The translations under genes and the position numbers were made by a program. 64,000 bases of DNA from Acidobacteriota bacterium. Lineage in GTDB: Bacteria > Acidobacteriota > Terriglobia > UBA7540. Each line of letters opens with the position of its first letter. The stretch's first letter is position 1. The stretch spans positions 62,001 through 126,000 of the forward strand of contig SCRD01000007.1 of the NCBI GenBank assembly GCA_004298155.1, in the 5' to 3' direction. The notes beneath the pieces were generated by a model. The model did not search any database. It was not told the DNA's origin and saw only the letters and a list, made by a program, of their open reading frames with translations. Shown here piece after piece: positions 16,091 to 25,587 of this stretch.

Positions 16091-18526
16091 ATGCTGAAAA
16101 GCAAACCACCTACCATGCAAGAGACGTCTGCCCTTCCGGAAAACGAAAGCGCCGACAAAAGCGGGATCGACCGGCGCGCGGCCCTCAGCCGCCTGCTGGC
16201 TGTGGCGGCGGCCGCAATTGAATCCAGCTGGCTGCCCCGGCGGGCATCAGCAGGAATGGCTTTGCAGCGTGAGGCCCCCCATGTGGCAGGAGCCACGGTT
16301 TCAGGGTTCTTCACGGCGCAGGAGAAACTCACCGTCTCTGCGCTGGCCCAGGCGATGGTTCCTGACGACGCCGTCGCGCCCGGCGCCGGCCCAACCCGCG
16401 TGGAGGATTATATCGACTTTGTAATGACCTATGCCCAGCCTGCGGAACAGGCCGCTTGGAAGGAGGGCCTGCAGGCGCTGGATCAGGTCAGCAGTGAGCG
16501 GTTCGGGAAAACCTTTTCCGCTATCTCATCGCCACAGCGGGAGGATTTGCTATCCAGCCTTGCCGCGAATGAGGCGGAACCGAAGACGCCGGTCGAAAAG
16601 TTCTTTGTCCAGTCGAAGCGGTCTGTGGCGACGGGTTACTACACGTCAAAGATTGGCTTGATGGATGACCTGAAGTATAAGGGCAACCAACCGAACAACG
16701 GTGTGATGCCAACCTGCGACGAACTGACAGGGAAAGCTATTGCCTTACGAACGCACAAAGCAAGCGCTTCCGCGATGAGATGCGAAGCAGGGGGCGGCGA
16801 GAGCACGCGGAATGAGGTCGCATCCTCTGACTACCGGATTGTTCCCGCATCGTTTGTCTCCCGTGGCCAGGCCACCGAAAGGCAGGACCTGGACGCCATC
16901 ACCAAAGACACGTACGACGTTTGCATTGTGGGCTCCGGAGCCTCCGGCGGCATCGCGGCAAAGGAATTGACGGAAAAAGGGCTTCGGGTGGTGGTGTTGG
17001 AAGCGGGAAATTGGGTTTCACCGGCGCGTTTTAAGACCCACATTCCTCCGTGGGAACTGCCTTTCCGCGGGCGCTGGAAGTCGCACGGCGAAAACGACTA
17101 CACCGGGTTCCTCTATGTGAAAAACCCGGTGGTCTGCCCCGAGGAGCCGATTGATTACGCGCTTCTGCCCGCCGTGGGAGGCAAGACCCTGACGTGGGCG
17201 CGCATCTGCTGGCGCTTTGGCGAGAAGGATTTCCAGAACCGTGGGACCGGAGATGATTGGCCGTTCGGATATAAGGAACTAGCTCCCTACTACGACCGCG
17301 CCGAAACCTTTATGGGGGTGGCAGGAGCCGCAGACAGGCTGGCCGCCGTACCCGATGGGCGCTTCATCAAGCCGCTGCAATTGCGCTGCGGCGAGATGCT
17401 GATCAGGGAAGCATGCCGCACCAGGATGGGCCCTGACTACCACGTGATCGCGCTGCGCAAGGCAATCAACACGGTGCCTTACGGCGGACGCCGCGAATGC
17501 CACTATTGCGGCCATTGCATGCGCGGCTGCGACATCAACGCCGCATATTCCTCTGCCAACGCGGCCATTCCCGCGGCGCAGGCGACGGGCCGCCTGACGC
17601 TGGTGCGCGATGCCATCGTTCGCGAGCTGGAAGTGGACGCTACCGGCAAGCGGTGCAGCGGCGCAGTGTTTACTGACCGCCGCAGCCGGCAGGAATTCCG
17701 CGTGCGCGCCCGCGCGTACGCGCTGGCCTGCGGTGGCGTGGAAGACGTGCGCATCCTGTTGATGTCAAAATCCAGAGATTACCCGCAAGGACTTGCGAAC
17801 AGCAGCGGCTGGGTGGGCAAGAACCTGGTGAGTGAACACTACGACGGGGCCGTTGGATACATTGAACGCCTGCTGGGGGCCAAAGTAATGAACGAGGACG
17901 GCGCGGACGAGCACGGCGAAATTCCGAACATTTATTACGACCGCCCCGGCAAAAACTTTGCGCGCGGTTACATGATTGACCTGCACAGCGGGCCGGTACA
18001 GATTCCGGACTTCGCTGCGGACGTTCCGGGGTTCGGCGAAAAGTATCGCGAAGAGGTGCGCCGCATCTATCCGGCCATGGTCTATCTGGGCGCGCATGGA
18101 GAAATGCTGGCTAACAAAAAGAGCTATGTTGATCTCGACCCCGTAGCCCACGATCAGTTCGGACTGCCCAAGGCACGGCTACACCTCGAGTGGGGAGAAA
18201 ACGAACTGGCTATGGTGCGCGACGAGCGTGAAAAATGCAAAGCGATCATCGAGGCTGTGGGCGGAAAGGTGCTGGGCATGCGGAGTGATGACATGAAGCC
18301 GCACTTCGATGGCGAGAACCTGGTGGGCACCGTACGCATGGGCGCCGATCCCAGCCGCTCCGTGCTGGACGCGACCAACCGCACGCACGACGTGAAAAAT
18401 CTGTGGGTGCTCGACGGCGCCAGCTTCACCTCCTATTGCGAGAAGAACCCCACGCTGACGGTTGTGGCCGTCGCCATCCGCGCCTCCGATCGCCTTGCCG
18501 AGGCCTTGAGGACGATGGAGGCGTAG
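16091..18526 (+). CDS. GMC oxidoreductase fused to gluconate 2-dehydrogenase subunit 3-like domain
   Basis: An 811-residue fusion. I start at the ATG at 16091, seven bases after AGGGAA. Residues 25-60 contain a twin-arginine-like leader (D-R-R-A-A-L-S-R-L-L-A-V). About residues 75-225 match the gluconate 2-dehydrogenase subunit 3 family (F-F-T-A-Q-E-K-L, Y-I-D-F-V, G-Y-Y-T-S-K-I-G). The rest is an FAD-dependent GMC oxidoreductase with V-G-S-G-A-S-G-G near residue 280 and a C-H-Y-C-G-H-C-M-R-G-C cluster. These two parts are normally separate subunits of a periplasmic sugar/alcohol dehydrogenase. At the C-terminus the usual H-x-x-G-T-x-R-M-G reads N-L-V-G-T-V-R-M-G, so the conserved His is Asn; the second position (E-K-N-P-T-L-T) is a normal Asn. 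Confidence 0.86.
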   Translation: MLKSKPPTMQETSALPENESADKSGIDRRAALSRLLAVAAAAIESSWLPRRASAGMALQREAPHVAGATVSGFFTAQEKLTVSALAQAMVPDDAVAPGAGPTRVEDYIDFVMTYAQPAEQAAWKEGLQALDQVSSERFGKTFSAISSPQREDLLSSLAANEAEPKTPVEKFFVQSKRSVATGYYTSKIGLMDDLKYKGNQPNNGVMPTCDELTGKAIALRTHKASASAMRCEAGGGESTRNEVASSDYRIVPASFVSRGQATERQDLDAITKDTYDVCIVGSGASGGIAAKELTEKGLRVVVLEAGNWVSPARFKTHIPPWELPFRGRWKSHGENDYTGFLYVKNPVVCPEEPIDYALLPAVGGKTLTWARICWRFGEKDFQNRGTGDDWPFGYKELAPYYDRAETFMGVAGAADRLAAVPDGRFIKPLQLRCGEMLIREACRTRMGPDYHVIALRKAINTVPYGGRRECHYCGHCMRGCDINAAYSSANAAIPAAQATGRLTLVRDAIVRELEVDATGKRCSGAVFTDRRSRQEFRVRARAYALACGGVEDVRILLMSKSRDYPQGLANSSGWVGKNLVSEHYDGAVGYIERLLGAKVMNEDGADEHGEIPNIYYDRPGKNFARGYMIDLHSGPVQIPDFAADVPGFGEKYREEVRRIYPAMVYLGAHGEMLANKKSYVDLDPVAHDQFGLPKARLHLEWGENELAMVRDEREKCKAIIEAVGGKVLGMRSDDMKPHFDGENLVGTVRMGADPSRSVLDATNRTHDVKNLWVLDGASFTSYCEKNPTLTVVAVAIRASDRLAEALRTMEA

Positions 18527-18656
18527 GTGCAATTCCACCGCGCGTGTCCGTCGCCTCCGGCGTGGCGCAGGGCGTAACGCCACTCTTCCTCGATTTGTGA
18601 ATCTCTCAGACTGGCTGTGACATCTAACTGGCCATGCCATTGAGGAGGTCCGACAC

Positions 18657-19547
18657 ATGATTGCGATTGTAGGGGCGAGCGGAAATACTGGAAGCGTGGT
18701 TGCTGAAAGGCTGCTGGCGGCCGGCGAAAAGATTCGCGCGATCGGCAGGGCTGTGAGCCGCCTGGAGGGATTGGCGAGACGGGGTGCTGAGGTGTTCACC
18801 GCTGACGTCACAGAGGCGGCCCAGCTTACAAAGGCTTTTGAAGAAGCGTCCGCCGTGTATGCCATGGTGCCGCCAAACATCTCCGTGCCGGATGTGCCGT
18901 CCTACCAGGGGAAGGTTTCAGAAGCGCTCGCGGCAGCACTTGCCGGGGTGTCGATTAAGAAAGCAGTAGTGCTAAGCAGCATTGGCGCGGATAAACCGGA
19001 AAAAACCGGGCCGGTCACCGGGCTTCATCGCCTGGAAGAGAGGCTGAACAATGTGGCCGGACTGGATGCCGTGTATCTGCGCGCGGGGTATTTTATGGAA
19101 AATATTCTGCCGCAGATAGGCGTTATACGAAATTTTGGCATGATGGCCGGGCCTGTGCGAGCTGACCTGCCCCTGCCGATGATTGCCACGCGTGATATTG
19201 GCGCGGCCGCCGCGGAACTGCTGCTGAAGCCAGACTTTACGGGAAAACTTCCGCGTGAGCTGCTGGGCCAGCGGGACGTGACTTATGCCGAGATTGCTTC
19301 CATTGTGGGGAAGGCCCTGGGGAAGCCTGGTCTCAACTACATCCAGCTTCCGCCCGCGCAGCTCCGTCCGGCGCTGGCGCAGATGGGCATGTCCGATAGC
19401 ATGGCGAACCTGCTGCTGGAAATGTCCGATGCTCTAAACAGTGGGTACATGGTGCCGCTCGAACCGCGTTCGACGCGGAATACCACGCCAACTTCCATCG
19501 AGACCTTCGTCACCGAAGAATTCGTGCCGCGCTTCCAGGCTGCGTAA
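18657..19547 (+). CDS. NmrA-like NAD(P)-binding protein
   Basis: A 296-residue atypical short-chain dehydrogenase of the NmrA/QOR2 type. The start is supported by TTGAGGAGG nine bases upstream of the ATG. The Rossmann motif I-V-G-A-S-G-N-T-G-S-V-V is at residues 4-15, and V-V-L-S-S-I-G-A is the equivalent of the fourth strand. No active-site Tyr-x-x-x-Lys is evident, as in redox-sensing NmrA relatives. It probably binds NAD(P) and either acts on quinones or serves as a redox sensor. It follows the GMC gene by 130 bp on the same strand, but co-transcription is not certain. Confidence 0.85.
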   Translation: MIAIVGASGNTGSVVAERLLAAGEKIRAIGRAVSRLEGLARRGAEVFTADVTEAAQLTKAFEEASAVYAMVPPNISVPDVPSYQGKVSEALAAALAGVSIKKAVVLSSIGADKPEKTGPVTGLHRLEERLNNVAGLDAVYLRAGYFMENILPQIGVIRNFGMMAGPVRADLPLPMIATRDIGAAAAELLLKPDFTGKLPRELLGQRDVTYAEIASIVGKALGKPGLNYIQLPPAQLRPALAQMGMSDSMANLLLEMSDALNSGYMVPLEPRSTRNTTPTSIETFVTEEFVPRFQAA

Positions 19548-19577
19548 CAGAGGGCAGAAGCGCCACAAGGGCCTGCG

Positions 19578-20198
19578 CTACTTGCCCAGGCCCTGTTCCT
19601 TCATCAGCTTTGCGACGCCGGAGATGGCGGAGTCTGCGCTCGACTCGAGCGACTCGATTACGCGAGCCTGGTCATCTCTGGGGCGGTTCTGGCTGAGCTT
19701 GAATTTTGCCTCCAGGCGCTCAACAGCAATTTCAAAGCCCACAATCTGGCTGAGCATTTTAGCGCGGTAATTTTCGTTCAGGCCGCGCCACTGGTCGAGG
19801 TACGCCTGGTCGAAGAATGCGATTGTTTCGACCAACACTCGCGCCAGCGGTTCGGGTTCCTCAAAGACTTGCGCGCGGCCGTAAGCATGGACTGCGGCAT
19901 AGTTCCAGGTGGGTACGCTTTCGTGCGACCCATACAGGCTGGGCGAAATGTAGGCGTGCGGGCCGTGGAAGATGACCAGCGTTTCCCGCTCCTGCTCGAG
20001 TAATTTCCAGTGTGGGTTGGCGCGGGCGACATGGCCGCGCAGCATGATCCCGCCTGCCGCATCGGTGGCAAGCACCGGGATGTGAGTTGCAAATGGCGAA
20101 CCATCTCCCGCGGAAACTACAATCGCAAAAGGGTTCGCCTGCATGAAGGCAAACGCAACTGCGGAGTCATTGAGGCGGTTAAATTCAGGTATGTACAA
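19578..20198 (-). CDS. paiB: FMN-binding PaiB-type negative transcriptional regulator
   Basis: A 206-residue PaiB-family protein. Residues 1-25 (M-Y-I-P-E-F-N-R...F-A-F-M-Q-A-N-P-F-A) match the family start. The hallmarks G-H-V-A-R-A-N-P-H-W, F-H-G-P-H-A-Y-I-S-P-S-L-Y and V-P-T-W-N-Y are all present; they form the split-barrel flavin-binding fold. In Bacillus PaiB lowers expression of sporulation and degradative-enzyme genes; in other bacteria its role is unproven. It is convergent with the NmrA-like gene with a 30-bp gap, so it has its own promoter. Confidence 0.9.
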   Translation of the reverse strand: MYIPEFNRLNDSAVAFAFMQANPFAIVVSAGDGSPFATHIPVLATDAAGGIMLRGHVARANPHWKLLEQERETLVIFHGPHAYISPSLYGSHESVPTWNYAAVHAYGRAQVFEEPEPLARVLVETIAFFDQAYLDQWRGLNENYRAKMLSQIVGFEIAVERLEAKFKLSQNRPRDDQARVIESLESSADSAISGVAKLMKEQGLGK

Positions 20199-20487
20199 TT
20201 TGGACCCTCGATGTCAAAGGCGCGTAAGTATGGGACGGGGCGCGCCAATTGCACACATCACAAAAAAGCGCGACGCGTGCGCCGCCCACGTTGTGCTGTC
20301 CACGCTCCAAGCCTTCTTTATTGAATCACAGCCGATGATTGCGCATCAATGGCATGATTGCAGATATTGCGCGGCGGGCGATCCGCGCTCCAGGCTGGAA
20401 AATCAAGCGACCCAGCGCCTGCGTGGTCCGCCCTTTGACAATTCTCGGGCAATTGTTGTAGCTTTATCTGTCCAAGGAGAAGAACCA

Positions 20488-20898
20488 TTGCGTAAATTTC
20501 CAATTGCTTTAATTGCAGGGACGTTGTTGCTGTCTGCGTGCAGCATGGCAGGTTCGTTGAAGTCAAATGATGCCATCAAGGGAGCCATCGAGGCGCATCT
20601 GAAGGACAATCCGCACCTGTCGATGACCAATTTCAACACCCAGATTGAAAACGTCCAATACAAGGACGACACGGCCGATGCGCTGGCTAAATTCGTTTCC
20701 AAGACGGACCCGAACAGCGCTGTTGAAGTTCGATACCAACTGAAGCTGGAAGACCGGCGGTGGAAAGTGGTTTCAAGCACGCCGGCGGGCGGGCAGGGAA
20801 TGGGCGGCCATGAAGGCGCTATGGGTTCCATGCCGCCCGGTCATCCCGCAACGACCCCGGCAGATCAAGGCCAGACTGCTCCGGAAGCAAGCCACTAA
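20488..20898 (+). CDS. Small lipoprotein of unknown function
   Basis: A 136-residue protein starting at the TTG at 20488, preceded seven bases upstream by AAGGAGA. The frame is open much further upstream but that part is not protein-like. The first 18 residues are a lipoprotein signal (L-R-K-F-P...L-L-L-S-A-C) with a lipobox L-S-A-C, so Cys18 would be lipidated. The middle (residues 25-90) resembles small alpha/beta periplasmic domains (A-I-K-G-A-I-E-A-H-L; V-E-V-R-Y-Q-L-K-L-E-D-R-R-W-K-V-V). The tail is rich in Gly, Met, Pro and His. I do not recognise a family. Confidence 0.72.
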   Translation: MRKFPIALIAGTLLLSACSMAGSLKSNDAIKGAIEAHLKDNPHLSMTNFNTQIENVQYKDDTADALAKFVSKTDPNSAVEVRYQLKLEDRRWKVVSSTPAGGQGMGGHEGAMGSMPPGHPATTPADQGQTAPEASH

Positions 20899-21209
20899 TT
20901 TAGACATCAAAATCAGTGCAATCAGTAAAGGCGGCCTGAAGGTCCTTCAATAGCGCCGCATCACCTCGCTATCGGCGACGGCAGGTTCCTGCATGTTGCC
21001 GCCCGGGCACGCCCTTCTCCTCATTGCAACGAGCGTCAGGTGTATGATCCGCCCGACTTCCCTCAGCCCAGCAAGATCTCAGTGATTTTTGATGGACATT
21101 CAAGCATCCGTGCGAAGCGGAGCGTAAGCCTGGTACAGACGAAACGGGGCGATGATCCATGCTGCCCCTTTTTACACACGGGTGTATCCTATTAAAAGAG
21201 GCGTTGGGT
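20899..21209. other. 311-bp intergenic region
   Basis: Between the lipoprotein gene and the large TPR gene. No gene, clear terminator or promoter was recognised. Confidence 0.3.
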
Positions 21210-23600
21210 ATGGGCAGCCGTTTTATTATGGCAAAAGGGTGGCTCTTGCTTGCCATAGGGGCGGTGGTTTGCCCTCTCATCAGCGCCCAGACGAACGCCA
21301 GGAAGCCTACCGATTATTTGAAGCAGGGCAATCAGTTTGCTAAGCAGGAGAAGTGGAAGGAGGCTGAAGACGCCTATCGCAAGGCACTGAGCCTTGCCCC
21401 CAATTCTGCGCCGGCCCACTATGGGATGGCGAACGCGTTGGCCGCCCAGCAGGATGTGGGCAACGCCATCCGGGAATACCAGCGCGCCCTGCAGATCAAT
21501 CCAAACCTCGGAGGAATTCATCGTTCCCTGGGGGCCCTGTTTGAGAGCATCGGCCAGCTTCCGCAGGCGCTTGAAGAATATCGCGCGGAACTTGAAAGGC
21601 ACCCCCATGACGCCGCTGCCAAGGCCAGCGTGGCGCGTGTCCTGACATCCGCCGGAAAATATCCGGATTCGATTGAAGAATACCAGCGCGCTCTGGCTCT
21701 CGACCCCAAAAACGGTGAAATCCAGGCTGCCATGGCCGCAGCGCTGCTCCAGGCGGGCAAAGTTAGCCAGGCAGTGGCGGCCTACCAGCAGGCCGAGAAG
21801 CTGGCCCCGAAGGAGGCTGACATCCATGCGGGGCTGGCAGACGCGCTGACGCTCCAGAGAAAATATGCTGACAGCATCAAGGAATGGCAGGAAGCCATCG
21901 CCCTGAAGCCCGACGACGCCCACCTCCATTACAGTCTTGGCGCCGCCCTCGAGGCTACCGGCAATGTGATTCCGGCGATATACGAATACCGGCAGGCAGT
22001 TTCCCTGCGCCCAGACCAGACTGTCTATCGCTTCAACCTTGCACTTGCCTATCGTGATTCCGGAGATTTTGCAGACGCGGAAAAAGAATTCAAGCAGGTG
22101 ATCCAGCAGGACCCGGACAACACGGCCGCCCATGTGGAACTCGCCGCCACCTACCTCTCGGTGGGAAACCACCAGGCTGCGGCCACCCAGTATCGCGAAG
22201 CCCTGCGCTTGAAACCGGATGATCCTGATCTTCATGAAAAACTCGGGCTCGTGCTGCGGAAGACGGGAGACTTGACCGGCGCGGTTGCAGAGCTAAAGAA
22301 AGCGGCGGAACTCTCTCCCGAGACGGGTACCTACCGGCAGAACCTTGCAGAATCCGTCGAGGCCCAGGGCGACATTCCACGCTTCATATTGGATTATCAG
22401 CAGGAGGTCAGGCTGCGGCCAAACGACCCTGCCGCCCACCTCAATCTGGCCAATGCTTATATGTCCGCGAATAAGGTGAATGAAGCTTTGGGCGAATATC
22501 GAGTTGCCGCTCAACTGGCTCCGAAGAGTGCGGAAATCCAATATCGGCTGGCCATGGTCTCGAAAGCCGCAGGAAACACCAGCGAGGAACAAGCCGCGTT
22601 GCAGAAGGCCGTCCAACTGCGTCCCGATTACGCTGAGGCGCTGGAAGCTCTGGGGGATGTCCTCGCTGCGCAGAAGAATTACCAGCTAGCCGTCCCCACC
22701 TATCGCGACGCGCTCCGAATGCTGCCGAATGATCTCGATCTGCGGATGCGGCTCGCCCGCATTTTGGAAGCGAACGGCGATCCCCAGGGCGCGGTGGAAG
22801 TCATTGAGCAGGCCATAAAGTTGGACCCGACCTCCGCCGAATACGAACTGCAACTTGCCGACGCGCTCTTGGCAAAAAAGGATTACCAGTCGGCTGCCAA
22901 AGTTTATCGTCAGGCGCTTGCCATGAAACCGTCTGATCCGGAACTTGCAGCTAAGCTGGGGGCCGCCTTGCTGCAACTGGGTGACACGAAGGGGGCAGCG
23001 GAAGCGATGCGGCTGGCGATCAAGGGCAGGCCCGATGCGCCGCAGGCCCATCTGGAACTGGCAGCCCTCCTGCAAAAGTCCGGAGACTTTGAGGGAGCGG
23101 CTGAGGAAGCCCGGGCCGCCCTGAAAATTACTCCCAACTCCGCTCAGGCACACTGTGTGCTGGGGTCCGCGCTGCTCGGTGAGAACAAGCAGGATGAAGG
23201 CATCAAGGAGCTTAGGGAATCGCTACGCGATAACGCGAACTACAGTGATGCGCGCCTGGCGCTGGCTAACGCGCTAAGGCAGGCAGGACAAGCCTATGAG
23301 GCCATCGGGCATTACGAGCAGTACCTTCGTGACAATCCGTCGGACGCCCCGGCCCATCTGGTCCTGGCGGATGCTCTCAGTTCGGAAAAGAATTACGCCG
23401 CAGCCATTGAGCAATGTGAAGAAGCGGTGAAGTTGACGCCGGGCGACGCGCAGGCACACTATGATCTGGCGATGAATCTGCAAAAGGCCGGCAAGACAAC
23501 GGGCGCGCGCCAGGAATTCGAGACCTACCTGAAGCTCGCACCTAAAGCTCCCAACGCTGAAGCTGTTCGTACGATTTTGAGAAAACTTGAAAAGACTTAG
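21210..23600 (+). CDS. Large exported TPR protein
   Basis: A 796-residue protein made almost wholly of tetratricopeptide repeats, with a cleavable signal peptide (W-L-L-L-A-I-G-A-V-V...I-S-A-Q) near residues 10-27. I start at the ATG at 21210 with AGAGG upstream; the ATG at 21228 is also possible. By eye there are about twenty consecutive 34-residue units with the consensus W/Y at helix A, A-x-x-x-Y-x-x-A-L at helix B and a Pro at unit ends (A-L-x-L-x-P). No catalytic domain is visible. Such proteins are scaffolds for periplasmic or outer-membrane assemblies; acidobacteria carry many. Neighbours do not hint at the partner. Confidence 0.88.
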   Translation: MGSRFIMAKGWLLLAIGAVVCPLISAQTNARKPTDYLKQGNQFAKQEKWKEAEDAYRKALSLAPNSAPAHYGMANALAAQQDVGNAIREYQRALQINPNLGGIHRSLGALFESIGQLPQALEEYRAELERHPHDAAAKASVARVLTSAGKYPDSIEEYQRALALDPKNGEIQAAMAAALLQAGKVSQAVAAYQQAEKLAPKEADIHAGLADALTLQRKYADSIKEWQEAIALKPDDAHLHYSLGAALEATGNVIPAIYEYRQAVSLRPDQTVYRFNLALAYRDSGDFADAEKEFKQVIQQDPDNTAAHVELAATYLSVGNHQAAATQYREALRLKPDDPDLHEKLGLVLRKTGDLTGAVAELKKAAELSPETGTYRQNLAESVEAQGDIPRFILDYQQEVRLRPNDPAAHLNLANAYMSANKVNEALGEYRVAAQLAPKSAEIQYRLAMVSKAAGNTSEEQAALQKAVQLRPDYAEALEALGDVLAAQKNYQLAVPTYRDALRMLPNDLDLRMRLARILEANGDPQGAVEVIEQAIKLDPTSAEYELQLADALLAKKDYQSAAKVYRQALAMKPSDPELAAKLGAALLQLGDTKGAAEAMRLAIKGRPDAPQAHLELAALLQKSGDFEGAAEEARAALKITPNSAQAHCVLGSALLGENKQDEGIKELRESLRDNANYSDARLALANALRQAGQAYEAIGHYEQYLRDNPSDAPAHLVLADALSSEKNYAAAIEQCEEAVKLTPGDAQAHYDLAMNLQKAGKTTGARQEFETYLKLAPKAPNAEAVRTILRKLEKT

Positions 23601-23670
23601 ATTTGCAGCCGAGGCCGGCAGCCTTTAGGTTAAATGACGCCAAATCCCCTGAAAACCCCTAGAAAGCTTC

Positions 23671-24849
23671 CTACCGTCCCAGCAGGGACTTGGCAATGGT
23701 CTGTAGCTGCATGAAGGATGTGCCTTCGTAGATCTTTCCGATCTTAGAATCGCGCAGGTATTTTTCAGCGGGGCATTCTTTAGTAAAGCCGTAGCCGCCA
23801 TAGATTTCGATGGCCTCAGAAGCTACGCGCTCCGCCACTTCTGAGCAGAAGAACTTGGCCATGGCAGCTTCCTTCAGAAATGGTTTTCCAGAGTCTTTGA
23901 GGCGGGCAGCGTTGTATGCCAGCAGGCGGGCAGCTTCCACGCGGGTGGCCAGGTTGGCCAGTTGGAACTGAATGGCCTGGAATTCGCTGATGGACCTGCC
24001 AAATTGTTTGCGCTCCTGCGCGTAAGCAAGAGCGTGGTCGAAGGCGCCCTGCGCCACGCCCACCATCTGCGCGGCGATGCCGATGCGGCCCTCGTTGAGC
24101 GTCTCAATGGCAACTTTGTAGCCCCTGCCCGGCTGCCCAAGGACGTCCTGTTTTGGCACGCGGCAATCCTCCAGAAGCAGTTCGCAGGTGGATGACGCCC
24201 GGATGCCTAGTTTATCTTCCTTTCTGCCCACCGTAAGACCCGGCGTCGCATGGTCAACCAGGAAAGCCGTGATGCCTTTGTAGCCGAGATCGCGGTTGAT
24301 GGTGGCGAAGATGATGAAGAGTCCGGCCTCTTTAGCGTTGGTGATCCAAAGCTTCCGGCCGTTCAGGACAAAATGGTCGCCGTCTTCGGCGGCGCGGGTT
24401 TCAAGGGCGAATGCGTCGCTGCCCGACCCTGCTTCTGAAAGGGCGTAAGCGCCCACCGTGCCGTGCGCCAGGCGGGGAAGCCATTCCTGCTTCTGGCGGT
24501 CCGTGCCCCATCGGAGTATGGCGTTCGCAACGAGCGTATTCTGAACGTCAATCACCACACCGGCAGAAGCGTCCACGCGTGAAAACTCCTCGATGGCAAG
24601 TGCTGCCATGAAGAAAGTTCCGTCGCTGCCGCCGTGGGCTTCAGGAATGCTGATGCCCATAAAGCCATGCTCGAAGAACTTTTCGATGAGCTCCTGCCGG
24701 AATACGCCTTCGCGGTCCATTGCCTCGACGTGCGGGCCGATTTCTTTTTCGGCAAACTCGCGCGTTGCCGCCCGAAACATCTGCTCCTCTTCAGTCAACG
24801 TTGTCAGGGGTCGAACGGCAGGCGCGAAAACAGATGCAGGATCGGCCAT
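23671..24849 (-). CDS. Acyl-CoA dehydrogenase
   Basis: A 392-residue FAD-dependent acyl-CoA dehydrogenase, catalysing alpha,beta-oxidation of acyl-CoA esters and passing electrons to ETF. The ATG at 24849 follows GGAGG by nine bases. The N-terminal helical domain, the beta-domain (Y-A-L-S-E-A-G-S-G-S-D-A-F and L-W-I-T-N-A-K-E-A) and the C-terminal helical domain (R-K-Q-F-G-R-S-I-S-E-F-Q) are in the usual order. The catalytic Glu is in K-I-Y-E-G-T-S. The signature Y-G-G-Y-G-F-T-K-E precedes it. The pattern fits short- or medium-chain (butyryl-CoA-type) enzymes; chain specificity cannot be read. Confidence 0.93.
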   Translation of the reverse strand: MADPASVFAPAVRPLTTLTEEEQMFRAATREFAEKEIGPHVEAMDREGVFRQELIEKFFEHGFMGISIPEAHGGSDGTFFMAALAIEEFSRVDASAGVVIDVQNTLVANAILRWGTDRQKQEWLPRLAHGTVGAYALSEAGSGSDAFALETRAAEDGDHFVLNGRKLWITNAKEAGLFIIFATINRDLGYKGITAFLVDHATPGLTVGRKEDKLGIRASSTCELLLEDCRVPKQDVLGQPGRGYKVAIETLNEGRIGIAAQMVGVAQGAFDHALAYAQERKQFGRSISEFQAIQFQLANLATRVEAARLLAYNAARLKDSGKPFLKEAAMAKFFCSEVAERVASEAIEIYGGYGFTKECPAEKYLRDSKIGKIYEGTSFMQLQTIAKSLLGR

Positions 24850-24934
24850 GAGCGCTAACCTCCGGCGAAAGCAACCATCTTATCACCACCAGGAGAACGC
24901 ACAAAGCCTCGCTGTTTGTCCTGTGCGGACAAGA

Positions 24935-25510
24935 CTATTCTTTGCTTCTTTCGATTTTCAAATCGACCCGTTCGCCTTCCTTCAGCGGCGGTGATCCATG
25001 GAGTTCCAGTATGCCCTGATGGTAGGTAGCGGATGCACGGAGGGGGTCAGAGGTTACGGCAGGCGCCTGCGGTTGTCCTTTGTGCTTTGAAGCGGAGTCC
25101 ATCGCATCATTCGCAAGGCGGTCCGCCTCGCGGTTGTATTCGCGCCGGACATGTTCAATGCGAAACGCATCGAATTGCGCGATCAGCATTCGAGCTCGCT
25201 CGTGCAGCACTTGGAGATTCGGATTCCTGACTTTATATTGCCCGCCAATCTGGCGCGCCAGCAGTTCCGAGTCCGTGATGATTTTCACCCGCCGTTGATT
25301 ATTCTTCAATGCATAGTCGAGAGCCGCCAGCAATCCTTCGTATTCCGCGACGTTATTGGTGGCGTGCCCCAAATATCTGGAAAACGAAGCCAGTCGGGTT
25401 CCGTCCTGCGTACTGACAACGACTGCGTATGCCGCCGGACCGGGATTGCCGCGCGAACCGCCGTCAATATGGGCAATGATGTGCTTGAGCTCGCTTGAAG
25501 GACTTGGCAT
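24935..25510 (-). CDS. Ribonuclease HI-family protein
   Basis: A 191-residue RNase H-fold protein. The four catalytic acids are visible: Asp16 in A-H-I-D-G-G-S-R-G-N-P-G-P, the Glu of N-N-V-A-E-Y-E-G, the Asp of I-I-T-D-S-E-L and the Asp of N-R-E-A-D-R-L-A-N. This version, with a short linker and an extra C-terminal tail of about 55 residues, is the RnhA-like class lacking the basic protrusion of E. coli RNase HI. It would cleave RNA in RNA-DNA hybrids. It lies 77 bp downstream of the zinc-ribbon gene on the same strand; that pairing is common in bacteria. Confidence 0.9.
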   Translation of the reverse strand: MPSPSSELKHIIAHIDGGSRGNPGPAAYAVVVSTQDGTRLASFSRYLGHATNNVAEYEGLLAALDYALKNNQRRVKIITDSELLARQIGGQYKVRNPNLQVLHERARMLIAQFDAFRIEHVRREYNREADRLANDAMDSASKHKGQPQAPAVTSDPLRASATYHQGILELHGSPPLKEGERVDLKIERSKE

Positions 25511-25587
25511 GTTTCAGGATTCTGTTGCCGTCAGGACTCTACGCGGCGCAGGTGCGCGTTGCGAAAAACGCCAGCCGGAAAAGCGCA

